NCBI RefSeq assembly: GCF_002269385.1
Contig: NZ_CP022957.1
Location: 2,041,001 to 2,105,000, forward strand
Source: Maribacter cobaltidurans
GTDB taxonomy: Bacteria > Bacteroidota > Bacteroidia > Flavobacteriales > Flavobacteriaceae
DNA: 64,000 bases
Direction of reading: 5' to 3'
Shown here: piece after piece, positions 56,021-64,000 of the stretch
Position numbering within the stretch: position 1 is the stretch's first letter
Layout of the letters: each line of letters starts with the position of its first letter
Program-made: the position numbers and the translations under genes
Notes under the pieces: model-generated
The model's input: only the letters and a program-made list of their open reading frames with translations
Database searches by the model: none
What the model was told of the DNA's origin: nothing

Positions 56021-57373
56021 ATGAAATCAAAATACTTACTATTGATTTTAGTCTTATTTGTATTCTATGGCTGTAATCAAAAGAATTCCAACTTTGTTAT
56101 CAACGTTGACTCAAAAATTGATTTTGATACACTTTACATTTCGGAATTAACAACTAATAATTCTTTAGCCAAAATTTACGATTTCCAGGGTATACGAAGG
56201 GTTGAGTTAGGCTTACCTACTGTGGCAAGTATCCATACTAAAAATAAAAGTTCCCAGTACCTTACGATATTGGCTCAAAACAAAGATTTGGATATTTACA
56301 TTTCACCAGATACCATAATAAGGACAAATAATATGGCGGATTCCTTGGTTAATTATCTTTGGAAGAGCAATCTGGAATTTATTAATGATAATACCTCTTT
56401 CATTTTTAACAAAAAAAATACTGATTCGATTCCTATTCTATTTGAAAGCTTTAGACAAAAAAGAGAGAAGGTCATAAATCTATATAGAGACGAATTCAGC
56501 GCAGAAATTGCTGATATTCTTCATTTTCAAAATGACGCTCGCATTTATTCCTTTTTGTTTTGGTTGGGTAGAATTTCAAAAGTCTTGGATGCCAAGAATA
56601 GTTTTTTTGATTTTATAGGTGACATTCCAAAAGCATCTGAAACATTAAAATCACTACCAGATATTTACCTCTATAAATATGAAATAGAGTATTTAAGAAC
56701 ACATGAAGGGATAGAGAGTACTACCGATTTTTTAAAATTTATTGAAGAAAAAACAGAGAATAAGGATTTAGCTGACTTTTTGAAAGCTATTTATATCAAA
56801 GCATTAATTGAGATGCCTTCATATTGGGAAAAGCATGAAAAATTATTTAACTCTGAGGTTTTAACCCAAACATTAAATGCTGAAAAGAGCAACATTTATT
56901 ACAATATCATTGAACAACCATCCTCTTCCTTTTTCGCCTCACAAAATGGGGAGTTGGCCTATCCATTTCAGGCTGAAGATAAATTCGGCAATCAATTCGA
57001 TTTAAAAGGTTCAATTGGGAAAGTAATCTTCATTGATACTTGGGCCACTTGGTGCGGGCCTTGTATTAACCATAGAGCAAAAGTATTGGAACTTTCGGAA
57101 AAATACAGAAATAACGAAGAAGTAGAAATTCTCCTTGTTTCAGTTGATTCTTCAAGAGATAAGTGGATATCGTTTTTAAAAGAGGAAAATAAAAATTTCG
57201 CACAAAATCTATTCATAGAAAATGGCATGAGAACCGAATTTGGTAACAACTATAATATCAAATCAATCCCCAGATACATTCTTATCGGAAAGAATGGTAA
57301 AATAATCAACTCGAATTTTAAAGAACCCTCAAAAGCTGTGGAAAAGGAAATTGAGATAGCATTAATGGAATAA
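56021..57373 (+). CDS. TlpA-like thioredoxin-fold lipoprotein
   Basis: A 450-aa periplasmic or surface lipoprotein. Lipobox at about residues 14-18 (LFVFYGC). The first 310 residues are of unknown fold with Asn/Ser-rich strands. The C-terminal TlpA/AhpC-TSA domain holds the active site WCGPC (IDTWATWCGPCINHRA) and the cis-Pro region IKSIPRYILIGKNG. It should act as a thiol-disulfide reductase in the periplasm. The gene is visibly richer in A and T than the glycerol genes around it, which may indicate acquisition from elsewhere. Confidence 0.85.
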   Translation: MKSKYLLLILVLFVFYGCNQKNSNFVINVDSKIDFDTLYISELTTNNSLAKIYDFQGIRRVELGLPTVASIHTKNKSSQYLTILAQNKDLDIYISPDTIIRTNNMADSLVNYLWKSNLEFINDNTSFIFNKKNTDSIPILFESFRQKREKVINLYRDEFSAEIADILHFQNDARIYSFLFWLGRISKVLDAKNSFFDFIGDIPKASETLKSLPDIYLYKYEIEYLRTHEGIESTTDFLKFIEEKTENKDLADFLKAIYIKALIEMPSYWEKHEKLFNSEVLTQTLNAEKSNIYYNIIEQPSSSFFASQNGELAYPFQAEDKFGNQFDLKGSIGKVIFIDTWATWCGPCINHRAKVLELSEKYRNNEEVEILLVSVDSSRDKWISFLKEENKNFAQNLFIENGMRTEFGNNYNIKSIPRYILIGKNGKIINSNFKEPSKAVEKEIEIALME

Positions 57374-57471
57374 TAAAATGCCACAGCACTTACTATCATT
57401 CAACACTAGTTTCTTTAAACCAATGAACATTAAACTTCTAAGAATATTTCCCCTTGAGGGCTAGGGGGCTT

Positions 57472-58473
57472 TTAATCCAACTTTTCAGTCAAGGCGGCGA
57501 ATACTTTTTTAGCGTTTTTATTTTCGTAGAGGACTTCGTAAACTGCGTCTATGATGGGAGTCTTTACCTTCTTTTTAAAATCGTTCTTTATTTGGTAGGC
57601 ACTTTTGGTGGCGTAATACCCTTCGGCGACCATACTCATTTCCATTTGGGCGCTTTTTACGGTATAGCCTTTCCCGATCATGTTACCAAACATTCGGTTT
57701 CTACTAAATGTGGAATATCCAGTAACCAGTAAATCCCCTAGATAGGCAGATTGGTTAATGTTTCGGTCTATTTTATGGATGCGTTTGGTATACCGTTTCA
57801 TTTCCCGGATGGCATTGCTCATCAATACACTTTGGAAGTTGTCGCCGTAACCTAAACCATGAGCGATACCAGCTGCTATGGCATAGATATTTTTCAGCAT
57901 GGCAGCGTATTCCGTACCAATAATATCCTTGGTTATTTTGGTCTTAATAAAATTACTGGACAGATTTTTGGCCACTAACTTGGCCTTTTTTGGGTCCGCA
58001 CAGGCAATGGTCAGATACGAAAGACGTTCCATGGCCACCTCCTCCGCATGGCAGGGCCCTGTAATTACTCCAATATTTTCAAAAGGAATGTTATAGGTAT
58101 TATGAAAATGTTCGCCAACAATTTTTCCGGTTTCGGGCACGATACCTTTAATGGCGGAAAATATAATTTTATCGTCCAAAGGAGCGGAAAGCTTCTCAAG
58201 TTCTTGCATTAAAAAAGCCGATGGTATGGCAAATATTAAGACATCGGCATAATGTACTATTTCATTGATGTCATCCGTTAGGAATAGCTGCTCGGTCTTA
58301 AACTCGACCGAGGTAAGATAGTTGGGATTGTGCTTTTGAATTTTAAGGTAACCAATGGCATCAGAGTTTCTCATATACCAGCCCACCGTATCCTGATTGG
58401 CGGTTAACATTTTAACTATAGCGGTGGCCCAACTCCCGCCTCCCAATACTGCAAATTTCATTTCTTCCTTCAT
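57472..58473 (-). CDS. gpsA: NAD(P)-dependent glycerol-3-phosphate dehydrogenase
   Basis: Reduces dihydroxyacetone phosphate to sn-glycerol 3-phosphate for phospholipid synthesis. The 333-aa protein has GGGSWATAIVKML (9-21, NAD-binding loop), the substrate lysine region FEPAGTEYAAMLKN (read TEYAAMLKNIYAIAAGIAHGLGYGDN) and GYSTFSRNRMFG. The start could be ATG at 58473 or the ATG at 58461 (MKFAVLGGG), four residues later; both are plausible. Confidence 0.92.
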   Translation of the reverse strand: MKEEMKFAVLGGGSWATAIVKMLTANQDTVGWYMRNSDAIGYLKIQKHNPNYLTSVEFKTEQLFLTDDINEIVHYADVLIFAIPSAFLMQELEKLSAPLDDKIIFSAIKGIVPETGKIVGEHFHNTYNIPFENIGVITGPCHAEEVAMERLSYLTIACADPKKAKLVAKNLSSNFIKTKITKDIIGTEYAAMLKNIYAIAAGIAHGLGYGDNFQSVLMSNAIREMKRYTKRIHKIDRNINQSAYLGDLLVTGYSTFSRNRMFGNMIGKGYTVKSAQMEMSMVAEGYYATKSAYQIKNDFKKKVKTPIIDAVYEVLYENKNAKKVFAALTEKLD

Positions 58474-58596
58474 ACAATTAAAATATCAATACAAAATTAC
58501 CAAATAATAAATTGCATATGAAGTAATGATTATCAGTCCGTTATGTTTTTTGGCACGGTGCTTGTTTTCTTTTAATCGGAATTAAAACTATAGGTT

Positions 58597-59511
58597 ATGA
58601 AACATGTAAAACTACTTTTCGGATACGCATTACTGGCGACTTTATTGGTTTCCTGCTACGCAGATGTTATTGTGGAGGATGAATTCATTGAGGAATCCGC
58701 CTTCAATACAGACCAAGTTTTACAAGCGTACGACCTATGGTATGTAGACATCAATGAGACTCGTGGAAATGGGGAAGTTCCTTTTTTACAGAGGGCCTTT
58801 ACTGTTAGTTTTGATCGTGGTACTTTTTATGCCAATAATAATATTGTGGGTATCGGGAAGACCGGAAACGGGTTTGGAATCGATGTTGGTTTTTATGATG
58901 TGTACCGTGGCGTGGTAGAAATAGATCATGATGTGGATGGCACATGGTTATTGGAAGTATACGCCGTAAACGGGAGTACTATAGAGCTTTACGACCCCAG
59001 TACGGACACATCATATATACTTCAAGGTTATCAAATAGGCAATTTTGATTACGACCAGGTATTTTATGATAACATTAACTACTTCATCCAAGAGTATGAT
59101 GCTTGGGAAAAGACCTATACCAGTGCGGAAGGGGAATTGAATGATTTTGACGATGAGAACTTTCTTCAATTTCTACCTAATATGTTTCGTTCTTCGGTGG
59201 ATGCACCCGGAACGTCCTTGGGTAGTCTGCAATGGGATTATGAAGGGAATTATCAGGTCTATGATGTTGCCAATGATGCTTCCTTAAAGACCTTGACCTT
59301 GGATTATGATTTTTTTGGCAACGATTATTTTGAGCTTTATGTGATCAATGATGGCACTATAGAATTATATCACCCAGATAGCGGAACTATCTACGAATTT
59401 AAGGGTAGGGGATATCAGCAATATTTAAAAACAGGCAAAGGTGCCGTAGCTAAGAAAAGAATAAAGACTTCCAATCCTACCATGGATGTGGTAAGGAAGC
59501 GAGCAAAATAG
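58597..59511 (+). CDS. Lipoprotein of unknown function with internal duplication
   Basis: A 304-aa exported lipoprotein (signal and lipobox LVSC near 18-20). Two similar halves are visible. Half one contains DVYRGVVEIDHD, LLEVYAVNGSTIELYDP and YILQGYQ; half two DVANDASLKTLTL, YFELYVINDGTIELYHPD and YEFKGRGYQ. This points to an ancient duplication of a beta-rich domain of about 110 residues. A basic C-terminus (KGAVAKKRIKTSN) follows. Function is unknown. Confidence 0.75.
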   Translation: MKHVKLLFGYALLATLLVSCYADVIVEDEFIEESAFNTDQVLQAYDLWYVDINETRGNGEVPFLQRAFTVSFDRGTFYANNNIVGIGKTGNGFGIDVGFYDVYRGVVEIDHDVDGTWLLEVYAVNGSTIELYDPSTDTSYILQGYQIGNFDYDQVFYDNINYFIQEYDAWEKTYTSAEGELNDFDDENFLQFLPNMFRSSVDAPGTSLGSLQWDYEGNYQVYDVANDASLKTLTLDYDFFGNDYFELYVINDGTIELYHPDSGTIYEFKGRGYQQYLKTGKGAVAKKRIKTSNPTMDVVRKRAK

Positions 59512-59533
59512 TTTTTAGGTTGGTTAGTTGTTC

Positions 59534-59572
59534 AAACCGCCAGGGAGAATAAGACCTCCCGGCGGTTTTTTG
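59534..59572 (+). terminator. Terminator of the duplicated-lipoprotein gene
   Basis: AAACCGCC-A-GGGA...TCCC-GGCGGTT stem (59534-59545 with 59557-59567) followed by T6. It is 23 bp after the stop codon. Confidence 0.85.
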
Positions 59573-59591
59573 TTGAAATGGCAACTATCTA

Positions 59592-60056
59592 TTATTTACC
59601 GGGAATAGCTTCTGGCCATCCCTTTCTATATTCTGAAACCGTTTCCCCATAACTTTTGGCTAGGGATTCCGCTTCTTCACTGGAATAGATTTTCTTTGCC
59701 TTTTTAAAGAAGTCCTCTTCTTCATCCTTTAAATGGTGTTCCACTTTTTCGGCAAGTTTCTCCATTGTGGCCAGCCAATGTGGGGAACTCATATCGGTAT
59801 CGTCCAGTTCTTCTATGAGTTCGTCCATTTCATGGTGTTCTGCCATGCCGTGCCTAGCATCTTCCTGCATCTTATCGGAATCTATCAATGGGGAATAAAA
59901 AAATCGTTCTTCCGCAACTTCGTGTACTTCCAATTCCTTCTTCAATTCCTCCCAGATATCCCTTCTTTCCTCAGAATCTCCTGAGGTTTTTAGGATTTTG
60001 GAGCATAATTCCCGTTGGATATCATGATCGTCCTTGATGGCTTTATAAATGTTCAT
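59592..60056 (-). CDS. Hemerythrin-domain protein
   Basis: A 154-aa four-helix protein with His and acidic ligands in order: His11 (DDHDIQ), His45 and Glu49 (EVHEVAEERFF), His74 and His78 (GMAEHHEMDE), His112 and Asp/Glu after it (VEHHLKDEEEDFF). The pattern fits a di-iron, oxygen- or NO-binding hemerythrin. Cytoplasmic location is likely. It may be an iron store or stress sensor. The neighbour upstream is a cysteine-cluster protein. Confidence 0.88.
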   Translation of the reverse strand: MNIYKAIKDDHDIQRELCSKILKTSGDSEERRDIWEELKKELEVHEVAEERFFYSPLIDSDKMQEDARHGMAEHHEMDELIEELDDTDMSSPHWLATMEKLAEKVEHHLKDEEEDFFKKAKKIYSSEEAESLAKSYGETVSEYRKGWPEAIPGK

Positions 60057-60198
60057 TTCTAAATCTTTTTAGGGACTCTAATTTGGCCAGCTTATTAAAA
60101 GAGGCAGCAATTAGCATCCGGATTAATAGAGAAACAAGGTAAGCCATGGGCACTCGTATGCTTACCTCCATTAAATCAAAGATTAGTTCTAATGCGTT

Positions 60199-60801
60199 TT
60201 ATACGCACTCCTTGTCAGAAAGTGGCAAGGGTCTATAGGCAAAGTATTGCAATACCTCTTCCAGCGCCATTCTTAAGGCCTTGTTTACGGGTACAATGAT
60301 ATTTCCCAAACGAAAATCTATTTGGTTGAGTTGCATATAGTATTCCGTAAACACGGGCACGGACATGCCTTGGCTTATTTTTTCCGATGCCGAAGCAAAG
60401 TTTTCTGCTTGACCTTCCTTAATGACCTTACAAGTTGCCAGTCTAAGCTTGCCATATTTGTCCGTATTGGCCGCATAACCGAACAGTCGGCATATAAGCC
60501 CGCGATACTTATAGGTTTTGCAATGGCCTTGGTCTACAACGGTAAGTGGCTGGTAGTTTACGCAGGTAGCGGTTTGAATCTCCCTAAGGATTTGCAACAT
60601 TTTTTCTGCCTCACCGGTTAAAAACAAGTGAAAGGCCCATGGCAAAAACTCCAATGGGGACGCTTCTATATCTGGATGGGTGCAGCACCTTCCACAGCCG
60701 GAAAGACAACTTAAACCCGTATTATTTTGAAAAGCTGCGGTTTCCTTTTCCAGTTGATGGAACAACTGTTCTATCAACGTTACTTTTTGCGGTAAGGTCA
60801 T
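60199..60801 (-). CDS. YkgJ-family cysteine-cluster protein
   Basis: A 200-aa protein with the family cluster CLSGCGRCCTHPD (Cys-x3-Cys-x2-Cys-Cys) at about residues 32-44, and later cysteines in TCVNYQPL, HCKTYKYRGLICRLFG and ATCKVIK. These eight Cys fit a metal site (zinc or an iron-sulfur cluster). The function of YkgJ proteins is unknown. The two neighbours lie on the same strand with separate spacing. Confidence 0.85.
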   Translation of the reverse strand: MTLPQKVTLIEQLFHQLEKETAAFQNNTGLSCLSGCGRCCTHPDIEASPLEFLPWAFHLFLTGEAEKMLQILREIQTATCVNYQPLTVVDQGHCKTYKYRGLICRLFGYAANTDKYGKLRLATCKVIKEGQAENFASASEKISQGMSVPVFTEYYMQLNQIDFRLGNIIVPVNKALRMALEEVLQYFAYRPLPLSDKECV

Positions 60802-60891
60802 TGATTTTTCGCGCGAAGGTAGATTTAAAATCGATCCGTTGGGATTTTTTATTTTTATTTTAAAATACTGATAAACAATTATTTAAATCAA

Positions 60892-61248
60892 TCAAAGGCT
60901 TTGCCCAAAAGTCAACAAGTTGTTATCTGGATCAAGGAGGGAGAATTCCTTTTGTCCCCAAGGTTTTACCGTTAATTTCCCATTGGGATGAATGGCCACA
61001 TTTTGCTCTAGAAGTGATGTATAAAAATGGTCAATATCATTACAACGAATATAGACCTGGCCATAATTTTCTTTGAGGTCCAAACCTTTAAAAAGGAAGA
61101 AATGGATTTGAACACCGTCCTTTTCGAGCATCAAATAATCGGGATAATCCACAGCGCCTATGTTACGGAAGCCCAACGCATTTATATAGTAGTTCTTGGT
61201 TTTGTTCTTATCGCGCATGGGTAATTTGGGATGGATTTCGGTCAACAT
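60892..61248 (-). CDS. VOC-superfamily (glyoxalase/bleomycin-resistance-like) protein
   Basis: A 118-aa single VOC module: LPMRDKNKTKNYYINALGFRN, MLEKDGVQIHFFLFKG, QVYIRCNDIDHFYTSLLE and KEFSLLDPDNNLLTFGQS. The usual metal-binding positions are only partly conserved: the His and Glu at the C-terminal position are replaced (FSLLDPDNN). It might bind a drug or small metabolite. It has no obvious operon partner. Confidence 0.8.
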   Translation of the reverse strand: MLTEIHPKLPMRDKNKTKNYYINALGFRNIGAVDYPDYLMLEKDGVQIHFFLFKGLDLKENYGQVYIRCNDIDHFYTSLLEQNVAIHPNGKLTVKPWGQKEFSLLDPDNNLLTFGQSL

Positions 61249-61293
61249 ATTTTTACATATAAGTTACGCAACAGCAGATGTGTTTAAGTTTTT

Positions 61294-61788
61294 CTAAGCA
61301 ATATTTTTTTCGAGAACATAATCGTCCATAACATATCCATTCCCAATATCCTGCACGATGGAGTCAACATTGGCAAAGCCCATTTTTTCATAGGCCGATA
61401 TGGATTTAGAATTGTGCTTGTTAACGGTGAGCCTTATTTTGGGCAAATGGAGTTCCATAGCTTTACTTTCGATAAAGGAAAGGGCCAATTTACCCAACCC
61501 ATTTCCCCGCATGTTTTTGAGCACATAAAATTTGCTCAAAAAAAGAAAACCTTTGTGTAAGTTGAAGGCAAAATAGCCTGCATGACCAACATCGGTTTTT
61601 ATCAAATAATACTGATACCCTTCTTTAATTTGGTCATTTATGGCCATTTCCGACTGATATTTCTCCAACATATAATCTACCTGTAACGCACCAATAATAG
61701 GCGTGTAATGGTCGGTCCAAATGGTTTGTGCCAAATGGGCGACTTTTGCTATTTGCGTTGTTGAGGTTACGGCGATGATAGAGGCCAA
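61294..61788 (-). CDS. GNAT-family N-acetyltransferase
   Basis: A 164-aa GNAT. The acetyl-CoA-binding motif A is in FYVLKNMRGNGLGKLALSF (RGNGLGK). The catalytic region continues IRLTVNKHNSKSISAYEKMGF, typical of small-molecule acetyltransferases. Substrate unknown. It is 29 bp after the DUF1080 gene on the same strand and may be co-transcribed. Confidence 0.86.
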   Translation of the reverse strand: MASIIAVTSTTQIAKVAHLAQTIWTDHYTPIIGALQVDYMLEKYQSEMAINDQIKEGYQYYLIKTDVGHAGYFAFNLHKGFLFLSKFYVLKNMRGNGLGKLALSFIESKAMELHLPKIRLTVNKHNSKSISAYEKMGFANVDSIVQDIGNGYVMDDYVLEKNIA

Positions 61789-61816
61789 AGCGAACTGGAA
61801 TTTGGTCAGTCTTATT

Positions 61817-62467
61817 TTAAGGCAAGGGTTTTACCATAATGTCCTTAAAAAATACGATGCTGTTGGGGTCATGGGCCTGTAATGCAAAAGTTCCCCCCTT
61901 CAATAGGCGCATGGAGCCTTCATTTCTTTTGGGCTGGGAAGGTTCCGTATAGTCCACAACAACGATGTCGTTAATTTTCACAATGACCCTGTTACCTTCC
62001 ACCTTTATATACTCGGTATACCATTCGTTGTCATGTACATAGTTTTCCTTTACATCCACAATATCATAGAGACTTCCGGTACGTTTCCAATCGGTGTGGG
62101 AGTTGTTCACCTGAACTTCGTAACCTTGTGAAGGCCATCCTTCTTCTTGATATTTTGTATGGATGTAAATCCCGGAATTCGCCCCAGGCTTGGTCATTAC
62201 GGTAGCCTTGAACTCAAAATCTTGGAACTGATGATCTTCTACTTCCCCATTGTAAAAAAGATGTCCTACATCCCCTTGAACCTTAATGGCCCCGTCCACA
62301 ATGGAAAAGCTGGAGGCATTTTTTCCTACTTTCCAACCATCCAAATTTTCACCGTTAAATAGGGAAATCCATCCATCGTTTTTGGAATCGTCTTTTTGCT
62401 GTGCGCTGATGTCATAAACCCAACCGAGTTGAGAGACCATAAGGGTAAGGAGGAATATTTTTTTCAT
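61817..62467 (-). CDS. DUF1080 (3-keto-disaccharide hydrolase-like) exported protein
   Basis: A 216-aa secreted protein. A signal peptide (KIFLLTLMVSQLGWVYDISAQ) precedes the DUF1080 beta-sandwich: WISLFNGENLDGWKVG, AIKVQGDVGHLFYNGEVE, FEFKATVMTKPGANSGIYIH and YDIVDVKENY. The W-x-x-LFNGxNLxGW signature identifies the family; members hydrolyse keto-sugars or bind glycans. Location is periplasmic or surface. Whether this member is an enzyme is not known. Confidence 0.87.
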   Translation of the reverse strand: MKKIFLLTLMVSQLGWVYDISAQQKDDSKNDGWISLFNGENLDGWKVGKNASSFSIVDGAIKVQGDVGHLFYNGEVEDHQFQDFEFKATVMTKPGANSGIYIHTKYQEEGWPSQGYEVQVNNSHTDWKRTGSLYDIVDVKENYVHDNEWYTEYIKVEGNRVIVKINDIVVVDYTEPSQPKRNEGSMRLLKGGTFALQAHDPNSIVFFKDIMVKPLP

Positions 62468-62596
62468 TTTAAAGTCGTTTATTGGTTTTACCTACAAAGT
62501 ATCGAAAAAAATTGAATGTCCGGAATCAATCACAGGAACAATTTCAATGTAAGGTTGAATGCCATTGAGGCCTTTTTTAATAAACGAAATTAACAA

Positions 62597-62620
62597 CCTC
62601 TCGACTGCGCTCGAGGTGAC
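62597..62620. repeat. REP-like extragenic palindrome
   Basis: The stretch CCTCTCGACTGCGCTCGAGG contains CTCGA/TCGAG arms around CTGCGC. Such 'CTCGACTGCGCTCGAG' units recur between genes of many Bacteroidota genomes. Only one copy is in this window. The rest of the 311-bp gap between 62468 and 62778 holds no gene I can support. Confidence 0.55.
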
Positions 62621-62778
62621 CGTAGTGATTACTTGATGTCCAGTTGATTTTTCGGAGTTATTCTTCTGGACAGTTTCATGGATTTGCAAGTAACTCGGTA
62701 TACACAGAGAACTAAAAATCCAAGAGGATTTTTCAAAAGTGGAGGCTCCATTATTTGGGCCGAGTTATGATGTCGTTT

Positions 62779-63627
62779 TTATTCCGTTTTTTTAATAACA
62801 ACGTTTTGGTAACTATAAGGTATCTCTATGTTTTCTTTATCAAATCTTTCCTTGATGGAGCGCAACAAATCGCAATACATAACAAAGCCATTTGAAGAAG
62901 TATCAGAATATGCCCAAGCCTTTAATGTTACGGAAGAGTTACCCAAGGCCACAACCCTGGAAACCACTTCAGGTACATTGTTTTGTATGTCTTCCGGTGT
63001 TCTGTTGTCGATATGTAGAGGGTGTTTTATTATTTCCTCTTCCATTATTTTAAGGGCCTTACCGATATCCGAATCATAACCAATACCAATTTCTATCATT
63101 TTGCAGACTTTCGTTTCGATGAGATTGGCATTAACAATTACTTGCGTGCTTATTACGGAGTTTGGTACGATTACACGATTGTTCTCAAAGTCCCTAAGAA
63201 CTACTTGTCTCAGGTTGATTTCTTCTACAATCCCGGTATAGGTTTGATTAAATGTTATTCTGTCATTGATTTTAAAGGGTTTGAACATTACAATTAAAAA
63301 CCCGCTCATAATATTGCTTAGGGCTTGTTGCGAAGCCAATCCTGCAACAAGAGATAAAATACCTGCACCTGCCAATAATGAATGGCCTACAGTTTTCATT
63401 TCAGGTATTTGTACAAGGGCAAATGAAATTCCAATCAAATAAATAATTGCTGTAACGACTTTTTTGGCAAAAACATAGCTGGTTGGGTCTATGTGCTTCG
63501 TTAGGGCGAGTTTTTTGATATATTTTTCAGATAAATACTTAAAAGAAAAAGCGATAATAATTGTTGCTACTATTATTATTCCGGCAAAGAGTGCCGTTCT
63601 AAAATCTGTAAAAATGGTCTTTATCAT
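62779..63627 (-). CDS. Small-conductance mechanosensitive channel (MscS type)
   Basis: A 282-aa inner-membrane protein. Transmembrane segments lie near 12-30, 57-75 and 83-110; the pore helix is SLVAGLASQQALSNIMSGFLIVMFKPF, with the Gly/Ala/Ser spacing of MscS. A beta domain (FKINDRITFNQTYTGIVEEI) and alpha-beta domain (LKAWAYSDTSSNGFVMYCDL) follow. It protects from hypo-osmotic shock. The start overlaps the stop of the DUF1003 gene by 4 bp (ATGA), which suggests coupling. Confidence 0.9.
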   Translation of the reverse strand: MIKTIFTDFRTALFAGIIIVATIIIAFSFKYLSEKYIKKLALTKHIDPTSYVFAKKVVTAIIYLIGISFALVQIPEMKTVGHSLLAGAGILSLVAGLASQQALSNIMSGFLIVMFKPFKINDRITFNQTYTGIVEEINLRQVVLRDFENNRVIVPNSVISTQVIVNANLIETKVCKMIEIGIGYDSDIGKALKIMEEEIIKHPLHIDNRTPEDIQNNVPEVVSRVVALGNSSVTLKAWAYSDTSSNGFVMYCDLLRSIKERFDKENIEIPYSYQNVVIKKTE

Positions 63628-64000
63628 AATTTATGTTCAAGCTTTTTTAAAATTTCCAATTGTGCTGCCTGACTTTCAAATAAAGTTTGAATTTGTTCTT
63701 GGATTAGAAGCTCAATTTTCTGGTTCAGTGCTTTTACTTCCAGTTCCGCTTTTAAGTTGATCAAGTAGTCATTTTCAGCTCTTTTTCTGTCTTTTTCCTC
63801 TTGTCTATTTTGGCTCATCATTATAACTGGAGCTTGCAATGCTGCAATACAGGAAAGAATAAGATTCATCAGTATAAATGGATATGGGTCAAAGTTGTCC
63901 TTTACGGGAGTTAAAGTATTAAAAAGAACCCATACCACTAGGATGATAAAAAAGGAAATGATAAAAGCCCAACTACCTCCAAATTTTGCGACCTTATCGG
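63624..64000 (-). CDS. DUF1003 membrane protein, C-terminal part (cut by window edge)
   Basis: The gene begins beyond the right end. The visible 124 residues start DKVAKFGGSWAFIISFFIILVVWVLFN, a strong DUF1003 signature (DKVxxFxGSW), with two hydrophobic segments, ILSCIAALQAPVIMMSQNRQ and a C-terminal coiled coil (KAELEVKALNQKIELLIQEQ). A start at GTG 63938 would lose the first segment, so the longer frame is preferred. It is coupled to the MscS gene. Confidence 0.85.
   Translation of the reverse strand, partial: DKVAKFGGSWAFIISFFIILVVWVLFNTLTPVKDNFDPYPFILMNLILSCIAALQAPVIMMSQNRQEEKDRKRAENDYLINLKAELEVKALNQKIELLIQEQIQTLFESQAAQLEILKKLEHKL

Noticed and set aside
57449..57474. Hairpin CCCC...GGGGG after the TlpA-like gene as terminator
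   Set aside because: Stem is short and irregular and the T-run is weak (T4); it may be a repeat remnant, so it was not listed.
62492..62689. Minus-strand 65-codon frame over the REP-like element
   Set aside because: The frame reads through the palindrome and has no signal, domain or neighbour support.

Overview
The window looks like a chromosomal segment of a marine-type member of the Flavobacteriaceae (phylum Bacteroidota). The evidence is the Bacteroidota promoter word TAnnTTTG (with TTG 19 bp upstream in the best case), the near absence of strong Shine-Dalgarno sites, a complete moxR-DUF58-Bat aerotolerance operon, an IPExxxVDY-motif protein next to pyk, a purF-like gene with a long Bacteroidota-type product, and proteins that match flavobacterial families throughout. 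Assignment to a genus is not possible from this sequence alone. No rRNA, tRNA, prophage, insertion sequence or CRISPR array was seen.

Layout. 1-4.8 kb (minus strand): the start of an OmpA-family porin, kbl and an AddA-like helicase-nuclease, divergent from sodA. 5.5-6.15 kb: a gene-free stretch with three copies of an approximately 70-nt element that looks like a repeated small RNA. 6.15-15 kb: a core block, purF-like, PfkB kinase, rnhA and purN on the minus strand, then acpP, fabF, rnc, an IPExxxVDY protein and pyk on the plus strand. 15-21 kb: mixed housekeeping genes (small membrane exporter, dinB, an NAD(P)-binding protein, a CYTH protein, a frameshifted YciI-like lipoprotein, an AEC permease and a Tat-exported aminotransferase). 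21-25.8 kb: pheS and a bicarbonate module (SulP transporter plus two beta-carbonic anhydrases). 25.9-35 kb: the eight-gene moxR/Bat operon. 35-41 kb: an aldo/keto reductase-SDR-AlbA operon, then a fructokinase-amylosucrase pair for intracellular sucrose use, with a perfect 24-bp palindrome upstream. 41-45 kb: an SPFH-GYF protein, a zinc-ribbon membrane protein, a PPP-type phosphatase and an acyl-ACP desaturase. 45-52 kb: a helix-hairpin-helix membrane protein, a tandem-OmpA lipoprotein-like protein, a candidate structured RNA, a degenerate small ORF, an aldehyde dehydrogenase/DUF1304/3-hydroxyanthranilate dioxygenase unit, two paralogous CAP lipoproteins and CvpA. 52-58.5 kb: glycerol and glycerol-3-phosphate metabolism (glpK, glpD, gpsA) interrupted by an A/T-rich TlpA-like lipoprotein. 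58.5-64 kb: small accessory and stress genes (internally duplicated lipoprotein, hemerythrin, YkgJ-like, VOC, GNAT, DUF1080), a REP-like palindrome, MscS and a truncated DUF1003 gene.

How genes work together. SulP and the carbonic anhydrases would supply and interconvert bicarbonate. The Bat proteins form a MoxR-chaperoned envelope complex with VWA, TPR and SH3 parts. Amylosucrase would split sucrose into glucan and fructose, and the kinase beside it would phosphorylate the fructose. glpK and glpD degrade glycerol while gpsA makes glycerol-3-phosphate for lipids.

The features most worth follow-up are the triple small-RNA repeat at 5.58-6.04 kb, the candidate structured RNA near 47 kb, the palindromic operator candidate at 40.9 kb and the dinucleotide-repeat frameshift at 18.27 kb. 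Most of the rest is ordinary flavobacterial core genome.
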